Below, piece by piece: positions 14,986-22,916 of a stretch of 32,132 bases of DNA. Position 1 is the stretch's first letter; each line of letters begins with the position of its first letter. The notes under the pieces were generated by a model. The model made no database searches. It was given only the letters and a program-made list of their open reading frames with translations, and was not told where the DNA came from. The position numbers and the translations under genes are program-made. The stretch comes from Aquitalea palustris (GTDB lineage: Bacteria > Pseudomonadota > Gammaproteobacteria > Burkholderiales > Chromobacteriaceae). The DNA lies in assembly GCF_003693445.1 (NCBI RefSeq), contig NZ_RFAR01000044.1, positions 1-32,132 on the forward strand, written 5' to 3'.

Positions 14986-16422
14986 ATGATCAATAGAATC
15001 ACACTGGGCCTGCTGCTGGCAGCGGCGCTGAGCGCCTGCGCCACGCCGCCTGCCATCGATGGCAGCCAGCTGCCGGCCACGCCGTCCAGCTACAAGAACC
15101 CGCCAGTAGCCACGCTGGCGGATGGCAGCTGGACGCTGGCTGCACCGGCAGACGCCGCCAGCCGTGGCGACTGGTGGCTGGCTTATCAGGACAGTACGCT
15201 GAACCGGCTGATCGACAGCGCACTGCAGCACAATACTGACCTGGCTGTGGCTGCTGCACGGCTGCAACAGGCCAGAGCTGCGCTGGGTGAGGCCGATGCT
15301 GAGCGGATGCCGCAGCTGGATTTGACCGCCGGTAGCGCACGCGGCACTCAGGCCGGGGCCGGGCCGTCGGGTACCAGCTTGCTGAACAGCAGTAACACCA
15401 CCCCGGTGAAGCTGACCAGCCTGGGGGCGAGCTTCAGCTATGAAATCGACCTGGCCGGTCGCCTGTCCGGCGCCAGCCGTGCCGCCGCGCTGGATGCCGA
15501 AGCCAGTGCCGCGCTGCTGCAGGGCAGCCAGTTGCTGATCAGCAGCCAGGTGGCACAGGCTTATTTCAGGCTGCAGTTTCTCGACCAGCAACGCAAGCTG
15601 CTGCAAGAGACCGTGCAGTCCTACGCGCATAGCGAGCAACTGACGCAGCAACGTTATCAGGCAGGGGAAGAGTCGGGGCTGGCATTGGCGCGCATTGCGG
15701 CTGACAGCCAGGCTACCCGTGCCCAAGCCATTGCGCTGGATCGGCAGCGGGCCGAAGCGGAAAACGCGCTGGCGCTGTTGCTAGGTCAGCCGGCCAGCGG
15801 TTTTCAGTTGGCAGAGGCGGACTTCCGGTCGGCCTTGCCGCAGATACCGGCCGGGGTTCCGGCCGCCATGCTCGCCCGCCGGCCTGATGTGGCAGCTGCC
15901 CAGCGCAAGCTGCTGGCCGCACAGACCCGGGTCGGCGTGGCGCAGGCGGCCTGGTTTCCCGACCTGACCCTGACCTCGGCCGGTGGCTATGCCTCCTCCC
16001 AGTTGCGCGACATTTTCCGCTGGTCGGCGCGGGCCTGGTCGGTGGAGGGCCTGCTGTCCTTGCCGTTGTTTGATGGGGGGCGCCGTCAGGCGCTGCTAGG
16101 CTCGGCCCGTGCCGACATGGAACTGGCCATGGCTGACTACCGTCACAGCATCCTGCAGTCGCTGGGCGAGGTGGAAGATTCGCTCAGCGATATCCGCCTG
16201 CTGCAACAAGAAGAGTCTGCCCAGCAACTGGCTGTGCAAAACGCCACCCAGGCCAGCGCCATGGCTGCTTCCCGCTATCGCAACGGCCAGACTGGCCAGC
16301 TGGAATTATTAGATGCCGAGCGTAGCGAACTGACCATCCGTCGCCAGGCACTGAGCATAAGACAAGACCGCTATCTTGCATCAATCAGTCTGATCCGCGC
16401 ACTTGGCGGCAGCTGGAACTGA
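14986..16422 (+). CDS. RND outer-membrane efflux channel lipoprotein (OprN/NodT-like)
   Basis: This 478-residue outer-membrane factor of the TolC/NodT family completes the efflux system. A type II signal peptide ends in the lipobox LSAC (cleavage before Cys18), so the protein is lipid-anchored. Two repeated outer-membrane-efflux domains follow, with coiled helices rich in Ala, Gln and Leu (LAVAAARLQQARAALGEADA; the second repeat MLARRPDVAAAQRKLLAAQT). The signature segments DLAGRLSGASRAA and SLPLFDGGRRQALLGSARAD fit this family. AAGGAAG lies about 7 nt upstream of the ATG and only 12 bp separate it from the pump gene, so it is cotranscribed. Confidence 0.94.
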   Translation: MINRITLGLLLAAALSACATPPAIDGSQLPATPSSYKNPPVATLADGSWTLAAPADAASRGDWWLAYQDSTLNRLIDSALQHNTDLAVAAARLQQARAALGEADAERMPQLDLTAGSARGTQAGAGPSGTSLLNSSNTTPVKLTSLGASFSYEIDLAGRLSGASRAAALDAEASAALLQGSQLLISSQVAQAYFRLQFLDQQRKLLQETVQSYAHSEQLTQQRYQAGEESGLALARIAADSQATRAQAIALDRQRAEAENALALLLGQPASGFQLAEADFRSALPQIPAGVPAAMLARRPDVAAAQRKLLAAQTRVGVAQAAWFPDLTLTSAGGYASSQLRDIFRWSARAWSVEGLLSLPLFDGGRRQALLGSARADMELAMADYRHSILQSLGEVEDSLSDIRLLQQEESAQQLAVQNATQASAMAASRYRNGQTGQLELLDAERSELTIRRQALSIRQDRYLASISLIRALGGSWN

Positions 16423-16452
16423 CCCGAAAAACAATACCAGGCAAGGAAAACC

Positions 16453-16674
16453 ATGAACAAGATATTCGCTGGCATTTTGCTGATCATGGCCTGCTCCATG
16501 CAGGCTAATGCCGAAAATGGCCGGATAACGGCCTCTGCCCCGGACAGCACCAATGCAGAAACGCCGCCGCCGGCCGCCACCAATGCCACCAATGCCAACG
16601 ATGCATTCTGCACCGCAGGTACCCCGTGCGAGGTGAATCGCCATCGTGGTGGCAGCGGGATGCCGGTCAGATAA
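16453..16674 (+). CDS. Small exported protein of the efflux operon
   Basis: This 73-residue protein is preceded by AAGGA 5 nt before the ATG and lies 30 bp after the channel gene, so it is probably the last gene of the efflux operon. Residues 1-20 are a clear signal peptide (MNKIFAGILLIMACSMQANA, cleavage after ANA). The mature part of about 53 residues is low-complexity, rich in Ala, Thr, Asn and Pro, with two cysteines (CTAGTPC) that could form a disulfide, and a basic RHRGG end. I do not recognise a family. It could be an accessory of the periplasmic part of the pump or an unrelated passenger. Codon usage is like that of its neighbours. Confidence 0.7.
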   Translation: MNKIFAGILLIMACSMQANAENGRITASAPDSTNAETPPPAATNATNANDAFCTAGTPCEVNRHRGGSGMPVR

Positions 16675-16697
16675 AAATGGCCAGCAAAAGCTGGCCA
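16673..16697 (-). terminator. Intrinsic terminator of the APAH-OCD-binding-protein operon
   Basis: TGGCCAGC and GCTGGCCA form a perfect 8-bp stem around a 4-nt loop. On the minus strand the stem is followed by five T residues (complement of 16677-16673). It lies 39 bp past the binding-protein stop, in the convergent gap with the efflux operon. The T-run on one side only makes it directional, although the stem could slow transcription from both sides. Confidence 0.75.
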
Positions 16698-16735
16698 GCA
16701 TAGAGGGAGGAAATGCAATTTGAAAGGTAAGCCGC

Positions 16736-17896
16736 TTACTGCCCATCCGTAGTGGAGACCACCTCCCACTTGCCCGCCCTGGCTTGATAGACCGTAATGG
16801 TGCCATGCTTGATATCGCCTTTGTCATCAAAGGCAATCTGTCCGGTGATGCCGGCAAAGCTGGTTTTGCCCACTTCCGGCAAGTAACGCTTCGGGTCGGT
16901 CGATCCTGCCCGTTTCATTGCATCTACCAGGATTTTGACGGCATCGTATTCGTAGGGTGCAAACACTTGTACCGGAACATTGAAGCTGGCTTTGAAACGG
17001 TTTTCGAAGTCGGCAAAACCGGCCATTTTTTCACGTGGCACACCGCAGGCCGAGGCATAGCTTCCCTCTGCGGCTTCGCCAGCCAGTTTCATGAATTCCG
17101 GAGTCTGGATGCTGTCGCCACCAATCAGCTTGGACTTCAGGCCCAGCCGTTTCATCTGCTTTGCCATCGGGCCGGCCTGGGCATCCATGCCGCCGTAGTA
17201 GATCAGCTCAGGCTGGCTGGCCTTGATGGCGGTCAGAATGGCGGTGAAGTCGGTGGCATTATTGGTGGTGAACTCCCGTTTCACCACGGTAATGCCATTG
17301 GCCTTGGCTGCCTTTTCAAACTCGTCTGCCAGACCCTGTCCATATGCCGTGCGGTCATCAATGATGGCTACGGTTTTGGCATGTAGGCTGTCCGCCGCAA
17401 ACTTGCCCATGGCGGATCCCTGCTGTACATCATTGGCAATCATGCGGAAGGTGGTTTTGTAACCTTGTGCCGTGAAGGCGGGGTTGGTGGCAGACGGGGT
17501 GATTTGCGGGATACCTGCATCCGAATAGATCTTCGAAGCAGGGATGGAGGTGCCGGAATTCAAATGACCGACCACGCCAACCACGCCGCTGTCCACCAGG
17601 CGTTGTGCCATTTGCGTGGCTACCTTGGGGTCGCCCTGATCATCTACGGACTCCAGTTCAAAGCGAACTTTCTGACCATTAATGACCACGCCTTCTTTGT
17701 TCAGGTCATCAATCGCCAGGCGGGCACCGTTTTCCACATCCTTGCCAAGGTGTGATATCGGCCCGCTAAGCGGGGAGGCTTGGCCAATTTTCACCGTGAC
17801 ACCAGCGGCCGATGTGGCGGCCTTGTCTTGCTGGCCGCAAGCGGTAAGGGCCAGGGCCAATACAGTCAGCCCGCTGAAAATCTTGAGTTGCTCCAT
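16736..17896 (-). CDS. ABC-transporter substrate-binding lipoprotein (LivJ/LivK-like)
   Basis: This 386-residue periplasmic binding protein belongs to the branched-chain amino acid (HAAT) type, Leu/Ile/Val-binding fold. A type II signal peptide ends in LTAC (Cys20), so it is a lipoprotein. The family motifs GQASPLSGPISHLGKDVENGARLAIDDLN, VGVVGHLNSGTSIPASKIY and PQITPSATNPAFT are present, followed by the second lobe with YGQGLADEFEKAAKANG. AAGGAG lies 7 nt before the start. It is 51 bp downstream of the ornithine cyclodeaminase gene on the same strand, so its ligand may be ornithine, an acetylated polyamine derivative or another amino acid rather than leucine. Permease and ATPase genes are not next to it and must lie elsewhere. 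Confidence 0.92.
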   Translation of the reverse strand: MEQLKIFSGLTVLALALTACGQQDKAATSAAGVTVKIGQASPLSGPISHLGKDVENGARLAIDDLNKEGVVINGQKVRFELESVDDQGDPKVATQMAQRLVDSGVVGVVGHLNSGTSIPASKIYSDAGIPQITPSATNPAFTAQGYKTTFRMIANDVQQGSAMGKFAADSLHAKTVAIIDDRTAYGQGLADEFEKAAKANGITVVKREFTTNNATDFTAILTAIKASQPELIYYGGMDAQAGPMAKQMKRLGLKSKLIGGDSIQTPEFMKLAGEAAEGSYASACGVPREKMAGFADFENRFKASFNVPVQVFAPYEYDAVKILVDAMKRAGSTDPKRYLPEVGKTSFAGITGQIAFDDKGDIKHGTITVYQARAGKWEVVSTTDGQ

Positions 17897-17947
17897 CTGA
17901 ATCTCCTTATTTCCTTATGTTTTTCTATACAGGACAGCTGCGGTCTG

Positions 17948-19024
17948 TTAGTCAATCCGGCTGGAAAAACCAAACAGATCCTTGGGGTTAAAGTCTTGGG
18001 GAATCAGATTCATCAAGCTGCCCAGTGACATCTCGCGGCTGTGCTCATGCAGATAGCGCAGTGCGGAGAAATCTTCCAGGGCAAAGCCAACGGAATCGAA
18101 AATGGTGATCTGCTGGGCATTCTCACGGCCAGGCTTCACCTGCTGCAGGACTTCCCATAGCTCGGTGACAGGGAAGTCTGCCGGCATTTGCTGGATATCC
18201 CCCTCGATGCGCGATTGTGGCTCGTACTCCACAAACACTTTGCCGCGTAGCAATACCTCGGCGTGCAGCTCGGTCTTGCCTGGGCAATCCCCGCCAACGG
18301 CATTGATATGCATGCCGTCTTCAATCATGTCCGGTGTCAGAATGGTGGCGTAGTTCTTGTCAGCCGTTACGGTGGTGACAATATCCGCGCCACGCACTGC
18401 TTCTGCCGCCGAGTGGCAACGCAGCAGGGTCAGTCCCGGGAGGCCGGCAAGATTCCGCACTAATTTGTCGGTGGCGTGCGGGTCAATATCGAACACGCGC
18501 ACTTCATTGATGCCCAGTACGGTTGTGAAGGCGAGAATCTGGAATTCACTTTGCGCACCATTGCCAATCACCGCCATGCGCTTTGCGTTCGGGCGTGCCA
18601 GCAATCTGGCAACCCAGGCCGAGGTGGCCGCCGTACGCAGGGCCGTGACAATGGTGAATTCGCTCAACAGCAAGGGGAAGCCGGTGGCGACATCGGCCAG
18701 CGCACCAAATGCCATCACGGTCAGCATGTTCTGAAAGGTATTTGCCGGATGGCCGTTGACGTACTTGAAACCATACAACTGGCTGTCGGATACCGGCATC
18801 AGTTCAATCACCCCGTTGTCGGAGTGATTGGCTACCCGGGCACACTTGTGGAAATCCTGCCAGCGTCGGTAATCGGACTCGATGTACTTCACCAGTTCCG
18901 ACAAGACGTTCTGTACCCCCTTGCGCTTTAGCAGCGTGCGGATGTCAGTAATGTCCAGATAACGTGTCTGGAATCGCGTTTCCAAATTGCTCATTACCGC
19001 TTGGGCGTGGGCTGGTGCATTCAT
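17948..19024 (-). CDS. Ornithine cyclodeaminase
   Basis: This 358-residue enzyme of the OCD/mu-crystallin family converts L-ornithine to L-proline and ammonia with bound NAD+. Lys87 in GFKYVNGHPANT and Asp246 in AVGGDCPGKTEL match, with a constant offset of 18, the substrate Lys69 and catalytic Asp228 I recall for the Pseudomonas putida enzyme. The NAD loop is seen as AVIGNGAQSEFQ, and the FVEYEPQSRIEGDIQQ and VTELWEV segments are also conserved. Eighteen extra N-terminal residues are present. AGGAGG lies 7 nt before the ATG, inside the 3' end of the preceding acetylpolyamine amidohydrolase gene, whose TGA directly abuts this ATG. The pair is therefore translationally linked. Confidence 0.95.
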   Translation of the reverse strand: MNAPAHAQAVMSNLETRFQTRYLDITDIRTLLKRKGVQNVLSELVKYIESDYRRWQDFHKCARVANHSDNGVIELMPVSDSQLYGFKYVNGHPANTFQNMLTVMAFGALADVATGFPLLLSEFTIVTALRTAATSAWVARLLARPNAKRMAVIGNGAQSEFQILAFTTVLGINEVRVFDIDPHATDKLVRNLAGLPGLTLLRCHSAAEAVRGADIVTTVTADKNYATILTPDMIEDGMHINAVGGDCPGKTELHAEVLLRGKVFVEYEPQSRIEGDIQQMPADFPVTELWEVLQQVKPGRENAQQITIFDSVGFALEDFSALRYLHEHSREMSLGSLMNLIPQDFNPKDLFGFSSRID

Positions 19025-20056
19025 TCAGACTCCTCCTGTGTAGCCTTGAAGTACGTTCACTGCATTGATGCCGATTTCATCCACCATGTAGCCGCCTTCC
19101 ATCACAAACAAGGTCGGAGACTGAATGGAGGCAATGGCGGCACCAATGCCGAAAAAGTCATGACTGGTCAGCCTGAAATGGCTTATCGGGTCGTTCTCAT
19201 AGGTATCCACCCCAAGCGAGATCACCAGTGCATCGGGTTGGTATGCCCGGATACGCTTGCAAGCATCATCCAGCGCCGTGGCATAGCTCCCCCAGTCAGT
19301 GCCATGGGGAAGGGGGTAGTTCAGATTGAAGCCTTGTCCCGCACCGCTGCCTGTTTCATCGCGATGGCCGGAAAAGTAGGGATAGGAGCGCCGTGGGTCA
19401 CCATGTAGTGAAACGAACAGCACGTCCGGACGCTGGTAGAAAATGCTCTGCGTGCCATTGCCGTGGTGAAAGTCGACATCGAGAATGGCCACGCGCTTGC
19501 CGCCCTGGTCAAGGCAGGACTGGGCCGCAATGGCCGCATTGTTGAGATAGCAGTAGCCACCCATGTACTCCGCTGCTGCGTGATGGCCTGGCGGACGACA
19601 CAGGGCAAATGCACTGCGATTGCCCTGTAGCAAGTGGTCCATGCCATTGAGGGCAGTATCTGCGCTACGGCGTACGGCTTGCCAGGTACCTGCGGTAATT
19701 GCCACGCCTGCATCCATGGCATAAAAACCCAGCTTGCCGTCAATATGCTCGGGTTCGATGTCACTGCGCAGGTCACGCACAGGCCAGACCAGTGGCAGGG
19801 CATCATGGCGGTGCCCCAGCGCCGTCCATTCCTGCCAGGCTGACTCCAGGAAATTCACATAACGTTCACTGTGAATCCGTGCATAGCGTTCCTTGCCGTA
19901 GTGGGCTGGTATGGCAAGCTGACCCAATCCGACCTGACGCACCCGGGCTAGTACGGTGTCGGCGCGGTGCGGTAGTTCAAAACAAGGGGAAACCTTGCCA
20001 TCCTTCAGTTCGGAGGCATGGTGCAGGTGATGATCGGGGTTGTGGAAGGTAAGCAT
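19025..20056 (-). CDS. aphA: Acetylpolyamine amidohydrolase (class II HDAC-like)
   Basis: This 343-residue zinc deacetylase removes acetyl groups from acetylputrescine, acetylspermidine and similar amines. The catalytic residues have the same numbers I recall for the Mycoplana ramosa enzyme: His158-His159 in PPGHHA, zinc ligands Asp195 and His197 in DVDFHHGNGTQ, Asp284 in SLGVDTYENDP, and Tyr323 in EGGYMVDE. That argues for the acetylpolyamine group rather than a generic deacetylase. The start at MLTFHNPDHH agrees with the family; only a weak ribosome-binding site is seen. It is the first gene of the operon that continues into ornithine cyclodeaminase, with zero spacing, and it faces an Lrp-type regulator. 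It could also act on acetylornithine-like compounds. Confidence 0.93.
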   Translation of the reverse strand: MLTFHNPDHHLHHASELKDGKVSPCFELPHRADTVLARVRQVGLGQLAIPAHYGKERYARIHSERYVNFLESAWQEWTALGHRHDALPLVWPVRDLRSDIEPEHIDGKLGFYAMDAGVAITAGTWQAVRRSADTALNGMDHLLQGNRSAFALCRPPGHHAAAEYMGGYCYLNNAAIAAQSCLDQGGKRVAILDVDFHHGNGTQSIFYQRPDVLFVSLHGDPRRSYPYFSGHRDETGSGAGQGFNLNYPLPHGTDWGSYATALDDACKRIRAYQPDALVISLGVDTYENDPISHFRLTSHDFFGIGAAIASIQSPTLFVMEGGYMVDEIGINAVNVLQGYTGGV

Positions 20057-20104
20057 CTTTGCATCGCGTGGCTGTTGTCCTGATGCAAATTATGCGGATT
20101 GCAG

Positions 20105-20166
20105 AAAGTAATTTTTTTGCTTTTCTTGTCAGTAAATTGGCAATATAAGGAAAGAAACATTACTTT
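20105..20166. promoter_or_regulatory. Divergent promoter region with Lrp-type inverted repeat
   Basis: The 120-bp gap between aphA and the Lrp-type gene is strikingly AT-rich. AAAGTAAT (20105-20112) and ATTACTTT (20159-20166) are perfect inverted 8-mers 46 bp apart, a layout compatible with wrapped Lrp/AsnC octamers. TATAAG at 20144-20149 is a candidate -10 for the lrp-type gene. Boundaries of the aphA promoter are unclear. Confidence 0.45.
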
Positions 20167-20176
20167 TTGGTGCTAA

Positions 20177-20653
20177 ATGAAGATAAACAAACCGGATCCG
20201 GCGCTGGATGCGGCAGACCTGGCTATTCTGAAGCTTCTGCAGAAGGATGGTGCCATGTCCACCCCCAAGCTGGCAGAACAGCTGTCCCTGAGTGTGACGC
20301 CTTGCTGGCGGCGGCTGAAACGGCTGGAAGAAGAGGGGTATATTCTGGGTTACCAGGCGAATCTTGACAGACGCAAGATGGGTCTGGATGTGCTGGCCTT
20401 TGTCAGTCTCAGTTTTGGTAATGTTGGCGACAAGCAGCCGAATCATTTCGAGGCACTGATTCGTGATCACGAGCAGGTTTTGTCATGCCACAAAATAACA
20501 GGCGAAGCGGACTACCTGCTGGTGGTGTTGGCCAGTGACCTGGACGATTACAGTAATTTTGTCGAACAACTGCGCGCCATTCCCGGGATTAGTTCAATTC
20601 ATTCGAACCTGGCATTGAAAGAGATCAAGTTCAATTCCAGGATTCCTTTATGA
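20177..20653 (+). CDS. Lrp/AsnC-family transcriptional regulator
   Basis: This 158-residue feast/famine regulator has an N-terminal winged helix-turn-helix (residues 10-60, ILKLLQKDGAMSTPKLAEQLSLSVTPCWRRLKRLEEEGYILGYQA) and a C-terminal RAM ligand-binding domain (about 70-150, with VLSCHKITGEADYLLVVLASDLDDY). Such proteins sense amino acids. It is divergent from the acetylpolyamine amidohydrolase-ornithine cyclodeaminase-binding protein operon, which makes ornithine, proline or a related compound the most plausible effector. The length is normal. Only a weak GGTG ribosome-binding site precedes the ATG. It most likely activates the operon and controls itself. Confidence 0.94.
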   Translation: MKINKPDPALDAADLAILKLLQKDGAMSTPKLAEQLSLSVTPCWRRLKRLEEEGYILGYQANLDRRKMGLDVLAFVSLSFGNVGDKQPNHFEALIRDHEQVLSCHKITGEADYLLVVLASDLDDYSNFVEQLRAIPGISSIHSNLALKEIKFNSRIPL

Positions 20654-20699
20654 CTCCCGCGCGGTGAGACTGCTGGGATCATGCAGCAATGAAGAGCTT

Positions 20700-20722
20700 G
20701 TTCCGCCCACTGCCAGCGGAAC
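20700..20722 (+). terminator. Possible terminator after the Lrp-type gene
   Basis: GTTCCGC and GCGGAAC form a 7-bp stem with a 9-nt loop, 47 bp after the regulator's stop. Only a short T stretch (CTTTAT) follows a few bases later, so efficiency is doubtful. Confidence 0.3.
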
Positions 20723-20774
20723 GGCTTTATATGACCCGCTATCGGGGCGTCGTAACAGGCACTTCATGTCTCAG

Positions 20775-20800
20775 CGCTTTGTTGCACACATCAGGGCTTG
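20775..20800. mobile_element. Possible insertion-sequence end
   Basis: The stretch around GCGCTTTGTTGCACACATC resembles the GGCTTTGTTGCA tips of IS5/IS903-group elements. It sits near the point where the LysR homology of the decayed gene begins. No transposase is nearby, so this is only a footprint candidate. Confidence 0.25.
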
Positions 20801-21372
20801 CAGTCATCTGCCTTGTGCTGCTTCCTGGCCCGCCTTGCTGCCATTCCGCGTTGCCTGCCGGCTATCCAGTTGGAAATCAGCACCACGGTGATTGATAAGC
20901 CAGCCGTTGGCTGTGGTGATTTTGATGCCATGGTTGTGCGGGGGGATGGGCAATGGGAGGGCTTGGGGTCGGAGCTGCTGTTTCCCGAGCAACTCACCCC
21001 GATGTGCAGTGCCGAGTTGTCGATGGCGCTGCAAGAGTCCGCAGACATGGCGCACCAGCGGCTGATCCACGCCAATGGCAGTCAGCAAGAATGGCAAGCC
21101 TATGCGGCAGACCCCATGCCGGGGCAGCAGCTGTTTTTCGATTCTCTGGACGCAGCCGTGAATGCCGCCGCTCAGGGTTACGGTATTGCCTTGGCGGACC
21201 CGCGATTATTTCAGGATCAGCTGGAGCAGGGTGCCCTGTTCATGCCACATGGGTCATGCCATTTCCCCAGTGGCATAGCGGGGGGTATGGTTATTATCTG
21301 CTGAGCCCTGCTGCAGCTGCGGATCTGCCGCCACTACGCTTGCTGGCCGCAACCCTGCACTCGATGATCTGA
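20798..21372 (+). pseudogene. Decayed LysR-family regulator (no DNA-binding domain, frameshift)
   Basis: From about 20,840 the frame encodes a LysR-type effector domain (PAIQLEISTTVIDKP, DFDAMVVRGDGQWEGLGSELLFPEQLTPMCS, FFDSLDAAVNAAAQGYGIALADPRLF). The N-terminal helix-turn-helix and linker are absent. After GGMVIIC the frame hits a stop; the expected C-terminal end, with GYGYYLLSP and LRLLAATLH, continues in another frame to 21372. Adding one G to the GGGGGG run at 21280-21286 would join them. Upstream DNA at 20,773-20,800 looks like an insertion-sequence end. With two independent lesions the gene is very likely dead. Confidence 0.75.
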
Positions 21373-21399
21373 CATCACGCCGTGCTGCTTCCCGGATGG

Positions 21400-22638
21400 T
21401 CAGGCCGCAGCGGCTGGGTTGTGCATCCAGCGGCGGTAGCGGTAGTTCTTGAGCGTGGTATCCCATTGCTGTTTTGCCAATGCGATAGCCGGTGAGACAT
21501 CCGGCCGGGGGGGCTTGCCGCTAGCCAGTCGCCGCATCTGGTATTTCACCATGGCCATATAGGCAATCGATGCCAGTACTTTGTTTTTCCAGGGAATGGC
21601 ACGCAGCTGCGCTGTCGCCTTGGTGTCGGAACGCCAGCTGGAGGGCAGCTGCGGATCAAGCGCCAGGGCGGTGGCCATGCCGGCCACGGCAATGCCACTT
21701 TGTAATACCTGTTCGACCACCGGATAGCGGCGGATACCTCCGGTGACCATGATGGGCAGGGTGGTGACGCCTGCAATATCGCGGGCGAATTCCAGGAAGT
21801 AGGCCTCCCGTGCCAGGGTTCGGCCATCACGCGTCTGGCCATGCATGGCCGGTGCTTCATAGCTACCGCCGGACAGCTCAATCAGATCCACACCCAGCGG
21901 ATTCAGCCATTGCACCACCTGCCTGGCATCATCTGCACTAAAGCCGCCGCGCTGGAAATCGGCCGAGTTCAGTTTCACCGAAACGGCAAAGCCATTGCCT
22001 GTCGCCTGACGTACTGCCTTGACGATGTCCAGCAGCAGGCGTGCGCGGTTTTCGATGGAGCCGCCCCAGCGATCTTCTCTTCGATTGGTGATGGGAGACA
22101 GGAACTGGCTGAGCAGATAGCCATGTGCTGCATGGATTTGAACGCCATTGAAGCCAAACTGTTCGGCGAGCAGCGCCGTGCGGACAAAACGGTCCTTCAC
22201 TGCGGTGATGTCGGCCTCGGTCATGGCACGTGGTCGTTCGAACTGTTTCGAAAAATGCCCCAATTCCAGTGCCACGGCCGATGGTGCAAGGGTTTCCTGC
22301 CCCAGCGCCACCGGCATTTGCCGTCCCGGATGATTGATCTGCATCCACACTTGCGCACCCTGTGACCGGGCGGCTGCGGACCATTGTTTAAAGCGGGGGC
22401 CAAATTGCGCAGATTCCAATACCACACCGCCAGGTCCGGTCATGGCGCGGCGGTCTACCATGACATTTCCGGTAATCAACAGGCCGGCACCTCCTGCGGC
22501 CCAAGTACGGTAAAGCCGTATCAGTTCATCAGAGGGTGCATGGTCATGGTCGGCCATGTTTTCTTCCATGGCAGCCTTGGCCAGCCGGTTCGGCAGTTGG
22601 CTACCATTGGGCAGGCGCAGTGAAGTAAAGGGGTTCAT
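21400..22638 (-). CDS. Old Yellow Enzyme-family NADH:flavin oxidoreductase
   Basis: This 412-residue FMN enzyme reduces activated C=C bonds of unsaturated aldehydes, ketones, nitro compounds or related electrophiles. It is a single TIM barrel; the iron-sulfur and FAD domains of 2,4-dienoyl-CoA reductase are absent. Motifs in order are FMN contacts near KAAMEENMAD, QINHPGRQMP, the catalytic HAAHGYLLSQFLSP, NRREDRWGGSIENR, and MVTGGIRR. The start MNPFTSLRLPNG is preferred because GGAG lies 7 nt upstream; the frame runs 24 codons further without family sequence. The promoter upstream is MerR-type with a 19-bp spacer and matches that of the divergent DJ-1/PfpI gene. Role in electrophile detoxification is an inference from this context. 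Confidence 0.92.
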   Translation of the reverse strand: MNPFTSLRLPNGSQLPNRLAKAAMEENMADHDHAPSDELIRLYRTWAAGGAGLLITGNVMVDRRAMTGPGGVVLESAQFGPRFKQWSAAARSQGAQVWMQINHPGRQMPVALGQETLAPSAVALELGHFSKQFERPRAMTEADITAVKDRFVRTALLAEQFGFNGVQIHAAHGYLLSQFLSPITNRREDRWGGSIENRARLLLDIVKAVRQATGNGFAVSVKLNSADFQRGGFSADDARQVVQWLNPLGVDLIELSGGSYEAPAMHGQTRDGRTLAREAYFLEFARDIAGVTTLPIMVTGGIRRYPVVEQVLQSGIAVAGMATALALDPQLPSSWRSDTKATAQLRAIPWKNKVLASIAYMAMVKYQMRRLASGKPPRPDVSPAIALAKQQWDTTLKNYRYRRWMHNPAAAA

Positions 22639-22666
22639 CGTGGTCTCCCGGGGTGGTGAAGACGGC

Positions 22667-22697
22667 ACGATAAAATTAAAGCTAACTTGAAGGTCAA
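22667..22697 (-). promoter_or_regulatory. MerR-type promoter of the OYE gene
   Basis: On the minus strand, -35 TTGACC (22697-22692) and -10 TATCGT (22672-22667) are 19 bp apart, too far for normal sigma-70 use and typical of MerR-activated promoters. The spacer starts with the dyad TTCAAG-N4-CTTTAA (22691-22676), followed by 3 bp to the -10. The opposite promoter at 22805-22835 has the same layout. Confidence 0.65.
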
Positions 22698-22804
22698 GTC
22701 CCGCCAGCAAGTGGATTGTGCTGCAGGAGTGAGCGCTACCGAACTGGTTTTCTGCGCAGGGCGAATTCTCAACCGCCTCTACAGGGTGGCCGGGAAACTA
22801 GCGA

Positions 22805-22835
22805 TTGACATTAAAGCGTACTTTAAACTTAGCAT
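22805..22835 (+). promoter_or_regulatory. MerR-type promoter of the DJ-1/PfpI-merR operon
   Basis: -35 TTGACA (22805-22810) and -10 TAGCAT (22830-22835) are 19 bp apart. The spacer starts with the perfect dyad TTAAAG-N4-CTTTAA (22811-22826) followed by 3 bp. Both features are hallmarks of promoters untwisted by MerR-family activators, and the MerR gene is the second gene downstream. Transcription should begin near 22842. Confidence 0.7.
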
Positions 22836-22916
22836 GCGCTTGAGCCATTGCTTGCGCGCAGCTGCAGCTGCCTGTAGTGCATGGTGAAATGTTCTACGCT
22901 TTGGGGGATGGGACGC

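Noticed and set aside
21280-21286. G-run as a phase-variation switch of the LysR gene
   Set aside because: The DNA-binding half is missing, so switching the frame would not restore a functional regulator.
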